From an uncultured Verrucomicrobia subdivision 3 bacterium (GTDB taxonomy: Bacteria > Verrucomicrobiota > Verrucomicrobiia > Limisphaerales > UBA11358): a stretch of DNA of 10,213 nt. Location of the stretch: positions 1-10,213 of the forward strand of contig CAIOUK010000033.1 in NCBI GenBank assembly GCA_903861445.1. The letters are read 5' to 3'. The position numbers were made by a program, and so were the translations under genes. Below are positions 7,438 to 10,213 of the stretch, piece by piece; the first letter of the stretch is position 1, and the number at the start of each line of letters is the position of its first letter. The notes beneath the pieces were generated by a model, which had not been told where the DNA came from, made no database searches, and saw nothing but the letters and a program-made list of their open reading frames with translations.

Positions 7438-8373
7438 TTATTTCGGGCCGGCGTAAAATTCCGCAAAGCCGTCCCACGCCTTCGTCTCGTTCCAGTTTTG
7501 AAAGTTCGCGGCCACCGGATCGGTGTTCACGCGGCGCAGCGGCTCGCTGAAATCCTCCTGCTTCGACAATTCCAGTTTGCATTCCCAGCCCAGCCGTTTC
7601 CGAACTTCGCGGGCGACGCGCTGCGCAAATTCGCCCTGCGTCTCAACGTATTGGCTGGGATTGATTTTTGCCTCGCCGGAATTCATCGCCGCGATGCGGT
7701 TGAAAAAATGTTCATACGCCACCGCGAGCAAATCCACATGAATGTTGTCGCGCAAATAATCCGGCGTTTTCACGCCGGCGGTTTTTCCTTCGCGCCAGGT
7801 CTTCATCAGGTAGGCCGTGAAGCGCGGCTCCTCGAGCGGACCGAACGGATTCGGGATGACGAATTTGCCGAGCGGAATTTGCGCCTCGCCGCAGTAAAAT
7901 CTAAACATTTGCCACGTCAACCCCTTCGACAAACCGTAGCCGGAAAACGCGCGCAACGGCTCGTCGCCCTTGCCTTCGTCATTTTCAAAAATGCTGCCGG
8001 TCAAAATGGTTCCACGCAATCCGACCTTTTTCATCGCTGCCAGAACGGCGCGCAGATTTTGGGTGTTGTTTTGCAGGGCGGCGGCGGCGTCGAAGTCGGG
8101 GCTTTTGTAATTCGCCGACTCCGTGGCGTGATGGCAGAGAAAATCCCAGCGGCCGCCGCTGCGAATCAGATTGGAAAAATTTTCCGAGCCAAACGGCGCG
8201 TGCGGAATCAAACGGCAAAGCGATGACAGCTTTTCAACGCGCAGTTTGCGCATGCCGTCGTAATTCTCCACCGCGCCGCGCAGCGGGCAGACAATTTCGT
8301 GTCCGGCGGTGGCGAGCGTTTTAACGAGCCAGTAGCCGGTAAACGAACTGGCACCGGTGAACAGGATTTTCAT
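7438..8373 (-). CDS. NAD(P)-dependent SDR, probable nucleotide-sugar ketoreductase or epimerase
   Basis: A 311-residue extended SDR. The nucleotide-binding motif is GASSFTG (7-13), with Ser instead of the middle Gly of the usual GxxGxxG. S127 in LTGSIFE and Y146/K150 in YGLSK form the catalytic set, and NPFGP (175-179) and RDNIHVD (208-214) are typical substrate-side segments. The Asp-Glu pair of sugar 4,6-dehydratases is absent, so reduction or epimerisation of a 4-keto sugar is the better guess. Its ATG overlaps the epimerase stop by 4 bases (ATGA), so it is coupled to that gene and may use its product. By position it resembles the final reductases of deoxysugar pathways, such as RmlD or abequose synthase, but it cannot be assigned to either. 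The start at 8373 puts the Rossmann strand at residue 2, as expected. Confidence 0.85.
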   Translation of the reverse strand: MKILFTGASSFTGYWLVKTLATAGHEIVCPLRGAVENYDGMRKLRVEKLSSLCRLIPHAPFGSENFSNLIRSGGRWDFLCHHATESANYKSPDFDAAAALQNNTQNLRAVLAAMKKVGLRGTILTGSIFENDEGKGDEPLRAFSGYGLSKGLTWQMFRFYCGEAQIPLGKFVIPNPFGPLEEPRFTAYLMKTWREGKTAGVKTPDYLRDNIHVDLLAVAYEHFFNRIAAMNSGEAKINPSQYVETQGEFAQRVAREVRKRLGWECKLELSKQEDFSEPLRRVNTDPVAANFQNWNETKAWDGFAEFYAGPK

Positions 8374-8915
8374 TTCAAATGCGTCTCGGGTTTGAAGTCG
8401 GAATGATTTTTGTCCTTGTCCGAAATCACCGTTGGCGCCATCGGCCATTGGATGCTCAGCGCCGGATCGTTGTAGCGGATGCCGCGCTCGAGTTCGGGGG
8501 CGTAAAATTCGCTGGTGAAATAAAAGATTTCCGTGTTGTCCGCGAGCGTCATGAAACTGTTCGCGCAGCCCTGCGGCACGTGGATCATCTTGCGGTTTTC
8601 GCCGGTGAGTTCCACGGCGACATGTTTCAAAAACGTCGGTGAATTGGGGCGCAAATCAATCACCACGTCGAACAGCGCGCCACTGATGCAACGGAACGTT
8701 TTGTCCTCGGCCTTCGGCGCGAGCTGATAATGAATGCCCCGCAAAGTGCCGCGCTGGCCGCTGGAGGAATTGTTCATTTGCACGATTTTCGGATTGAGAC
8801 CGTGCTGCGCAAACTCGCGTTCGCAAAACAGCCGCGCGAAGAAGCCGCGGTCGTCGCCGCGTTTTTCCAGTTCGATGACAAAGACGCCTTGCAGCGTCGT
8901 TTCGGTGAATTTCAT
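8370..8915 (-). CDS. rfbC: dTDP-4-dehydrorhamnose 3,5-epimerase family protein (RmlC-type cupin)
   Basis: A 181-residue protein of canonical RmlC length. RmlC-type enzymes epimerise C3 and/or C5 of 4-keto-6-deoxy sugar nucleotides. Seen here are DDRGFFAR (21-28), RGTLRGIHYQ (55-64) with the catalytic His at 62, GALFDVVIDLR (79-89), SPTF (92-95), Y132 at the proposed general-acid position, and ERGIRYNDP (143-151) with D150, the partner of the His. One departure is VPQGCANSF (113-121): the family usually has GFAHGF, so His is replaced by Asn at 119. Some relatives in deoxysugar clusters carry Asn there, so this may mean a different nucleotide sugar (for example a CDP-sugar) rather than loss of activity. 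ATG 8915 is the normal family start; the open frame upstream overlaps the neighbouring gene. It lies 17 bases after the FAD oxidoreductase gene. Family call is firm, exact substrate not. Confidence 0.92.
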   Translation of the reverse strand: MKFTETTLQGVFVIELEKRGDDRGFFARLFCEREFAQHGLNPKIVQMNNSSSGQRGTLRGIHYQLAPKAEDKTFRCISGALFDVVIDLRPNSPTFLKHVAVELTGENRKMIHVPQGCANSFMTLADNTEIFYFTSEFYAPELERGIRYNDPALSIQWPMAPTVISDKDKNHSDFKPETHLK

Positions 8916-8932
8916 GGGTGTGGTTTGCCGGA

Positions 8933-10132
8933 CTATTTGAGCTGGGTCAAAACTTTTTCCACAATTTTTGCGCCGATGGCGAGCGAAGCGGTTGCGGCCG
9001 GCGATGGGGCGTTGATGACATGCATGATGCCGCGCGCCTCCTCGAAATGAAAATCCTCGACGAGCTTGCCCTCCGGCAGCATCGCCTGTGCCCGCACGCC
9101 CGCGCCGCCGGTTTCCAAATCGTCTTCGCGTATGTCCGGCACGAGCTTTTGCAGCGAGCGCGTGAATTCCGCGCGCGAGAGCGAGCGGCGGATTTCGTAG
9201 CCGCACATGCTCGGATATTTCGCCATGAATTTCCACAGGCCGGGGAAGCACAGCGACTCCGTGAAGTCGCGCAGATTGAAATCAGACCATTTATAACCTT
9301 CGCGGGCAAAGGCGAGCACCGCATTCGGTCCGGCCTCGATGCCGCCATGAATCAAGCGAGTGAAATGCACGCCGAGAAAGGGAAATTTCGGGTCCGGCAC
9401 CGGATAAATCAAATGGCGCACTAGCGACTGGCGCTCCTTTTTGATCTGATAATATTCGCCGCGAAACGGAACAATTTTTGCCGTCGGCATTTGTCCCGCC
9501 GCGCGCACGAGCCGGTCGGCGTGCAACCCGCCACAGGTGACGACAAACTTTGTCTGAAAATCTCCAGCGCTTGTGATGACGGTCCAACCGTCGGCCGTGG
9601 AAACAATTTTTCCCACGCGCGTGTTGAGTTTGATTTCACCGCCAGCTTGGCGGATGAGTTCACCGAGTTTTTCGCAGACGGCCGGATAATCCACGATGCC
9701 TTCCTGCGGCACATGAATGGCCGCGATGCCCGCCGCGTGCGGTTCGATTTCCTTGATCTGCTGCGGACTTAATTTGCGCAGGCCGAGCAAGCCGTTCGCA
9801 TTGCCGCGTTCCCAGAGATTTTCCAGCCGGGGCAACTCGCTTTCTTCCGTAGCGACGACGATTTTTCCGCATTGGTCATGCGCGATGCCGTGCGCGCGGC
9901 AGAAGGCGAGCATTTGTTGCAAGCCCTGCACGGCGCAGCGAGCTTTTTCGGAGCCGGGCTTATAGTAAAGGCCGGAATGCAACACGCCGCTGTTGTTGCC
10001 GGTCTGGTGCGCGGCGAGTTTGGATTCTTTTTCCAACAGCAAAACCTTCAGCTGCGGACGTGCCTCCAGCAGCCGGTGGGCCGTGGCCAGACCGACGATG
10101 CCGCCGCCGACAACCATCAGATCAAATTTCAT
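8933..10132 (-). CDS. lhgO: FAD-dependent oxidoreductase, L-2-hydroxyglutarate oxidase (LhgO)-like
   Basis: A 399-residue DAO-fold flavoprotein. The FAD-binding motif VGGGIVG (8-14) is followed by E34 at the end of the second strand. The block HQTGNNSGVLHSGLYYKPGS (42-61), GLHADR (202-207), PFRGEYY (222-228), the LGVHFTR/GGIEAGPNAVLA stretch (253-274) and the C-terminal NAPSPAATASLAIG (374-387) are all characteristic of LhgO. Family members oxidise L-2-hydroxyglutarate to 2-oxoglutarate and pass electrons to the membrane quinone pool. Here the gene heads an operon with an RmlC-type epimerase and an SDR, so it may instead have been recruited to sugar or glycan chemistry; this is inference. GGAGG lies 9 bases before the ATG at 10132, the only strong Shine-Dalgarno in the window and a good support for this start. 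The TTG at 10207 in the same frame would add 25 atypical residues and is not preferred. Confidence 0.9.
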   Translation of the reverse strand: MKFDLMVVGGGIVGLATAHRLLEARPQLKVLLLEKESKLAAHQTGNNSGVLHSGLYYKPGSEKARCAVQGLQQMLAFCRAHGIAHDQCGKIVVATEESELPRLENLWERGNANGLLGLRKLSPQQIKEIEPHAAGIAAIHVPQEGIVDYPAVCEKLGELIRQAGGEIKLNTRVGKIVSTADGWTVITSAGDFQTKFVVTCGGLHADRLVRAAGQMPTAKIVPFRGEYYQIKKERQSLVRHLIYPVPDPKFPFLGVHFTRLIHGGIEAGPNAVLAFAREGYKWSDFNLRDFTESLCFPGLWKFMAKYPSMCGYEIRRSLSRAEFTRSLQKLVPDIREDDLETGGAGVRAQAMLPEGKLVEDFHFEEARGIMHVINAPSPAATASLAIGAKIVEKVLTQLK

Positions 10133-10136
10133 GTTA

Positions 10137-10213
10137 TCAGCCCTCCATTTTGACCGAAATGACGCCGCTGCGAAAGCATGAAAACGCGCGGCGAATCTTC
10201 CTGACAAAGAAAA
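10137..10213 (-). other. Upstream edge region, possibly the tail of a further minus-strand gene
   Basis: On the minus strand a frame is open from the window edge for 24 codons and ends with TGA at 10139-10137, followed at once by an in-frame TAA. The encoded tail is basic and Phe-rich (ending SVKMEG) and matches no family I recognise. It could be the last codons of an upstream gene of the same operon, ending 4 bases before the flavoprotein start, or simply an untranslated leader. Sequence beyond the window is needed to decide. Confidence 0.25.
10142..10146 (-). promoter_or_regulatory. Shine-Dalgarno of the LhgO-like gene
   Basis: GGAGG on the minus strand, separated by 9 bases from the ATG at 10132. 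It fixes the start codon of the flavoprotein. No other gene in the window has a comparable site. Confidence 0.65.

Noticed and set aside
7105..8226. 373-codon open frame on the plus strand crossing the end of the kinase and most of the minus-strand SDR
   Set aside because: It is Arg/Ala-rich with no domain, begins inside the kinase in another frame, and runs antisense to a well-supported SDR.
8919..9251. N-terminal extension of the RmlC-type epimerase to about 293 residues
   Set aside because: The extension lies antisense-free but inside the flavoprotein coding region in another frame, is low-complexity, and the normal family N-terminus starts at the ATG at 8915.
10133..10207. TTG start at 10207 for the LhgO-like protein
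   Set aside because: The 25 extra residues do not fit the family, whereas ATG 10132 has a well-spaced GGAGG and places the FAD-binding strand at residue 3.

Overview
The window is a 10.2 kb bacterial chromosome segment that is almost entirely coding: nine complete protein genes plus one gene cut by the left edge. By eye it is GC-rich with mostly G/C third codon positions. Seven of the nine complete genes have no recognisable Shine-Dalgarno sequence and one has only a weak purine run; the clear exception is the FAD oxidoreductase at the right end. Gene content, weak SD use and protein style suggest a Gram-negative environmental bacterium, perhaps Verrucomicrobiota or a relative. That assignment is an inference, because no rRNA or other phylogenetic marker is present. 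No tRNA, rRNA, CRISPR array, insertion sequence or attachment site was seen.

Layout. Bases 1-1110 (+) hold the C-terminal part of glutamine-dependent NAD+ synthetase, the only housekeeping gene. Next, on the same strand, come a Wzx-like membrane flippase (1144-2436) and a family 2 glycosyltransferase (2473-3495). A 171-base AT-richer spacer (3496-3666) contains a perfect 7-bp inverted repeat and weak promoter-like boxes. A tight four-gene operon follows (3667-7433): a nucleotidyltransferase/HAD phosphatase fusion, an extended SDR, a small RmlC-like cupin and a GHMP sugar kinase, with gaps of 11, 11 and -8 bases. Only 4 bases past its stop codon, an opposing minus-strand operon ends (10132 down to 7438). 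In transcription order it encodes an LhgO-like FAD oxidoreductase, an RmlC-type epimerase and an SDR, with a 17-base gap and then a 4-base ATGA overlap.

How the genes fit together. This is a surface-polysaccharide (O-antigen, capsule or exopolysaccharide) locus. The plus-strand operon carries counterparts of three of the four enzymes of the D-glycero-alpha-D-manno-heptose route: HddA kinase, GmhB phosphatase and HddC nucleotidyltransferase, the last two fused. An SDR and a cupin could then modify the NDP-heptose. The minus-strand operon looks like a second nucleotide-sugar module, in which an RmlC-type epimerase acts on a 4-keto sugar, an SDR probably reduces it, and an LhgO-like oxidase has an unknown role. 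Neither module includes a 4,6-dehydratase or the GmhA isomerase in the window. The glycosyltransferase and flippase would assemble and export the glycan.
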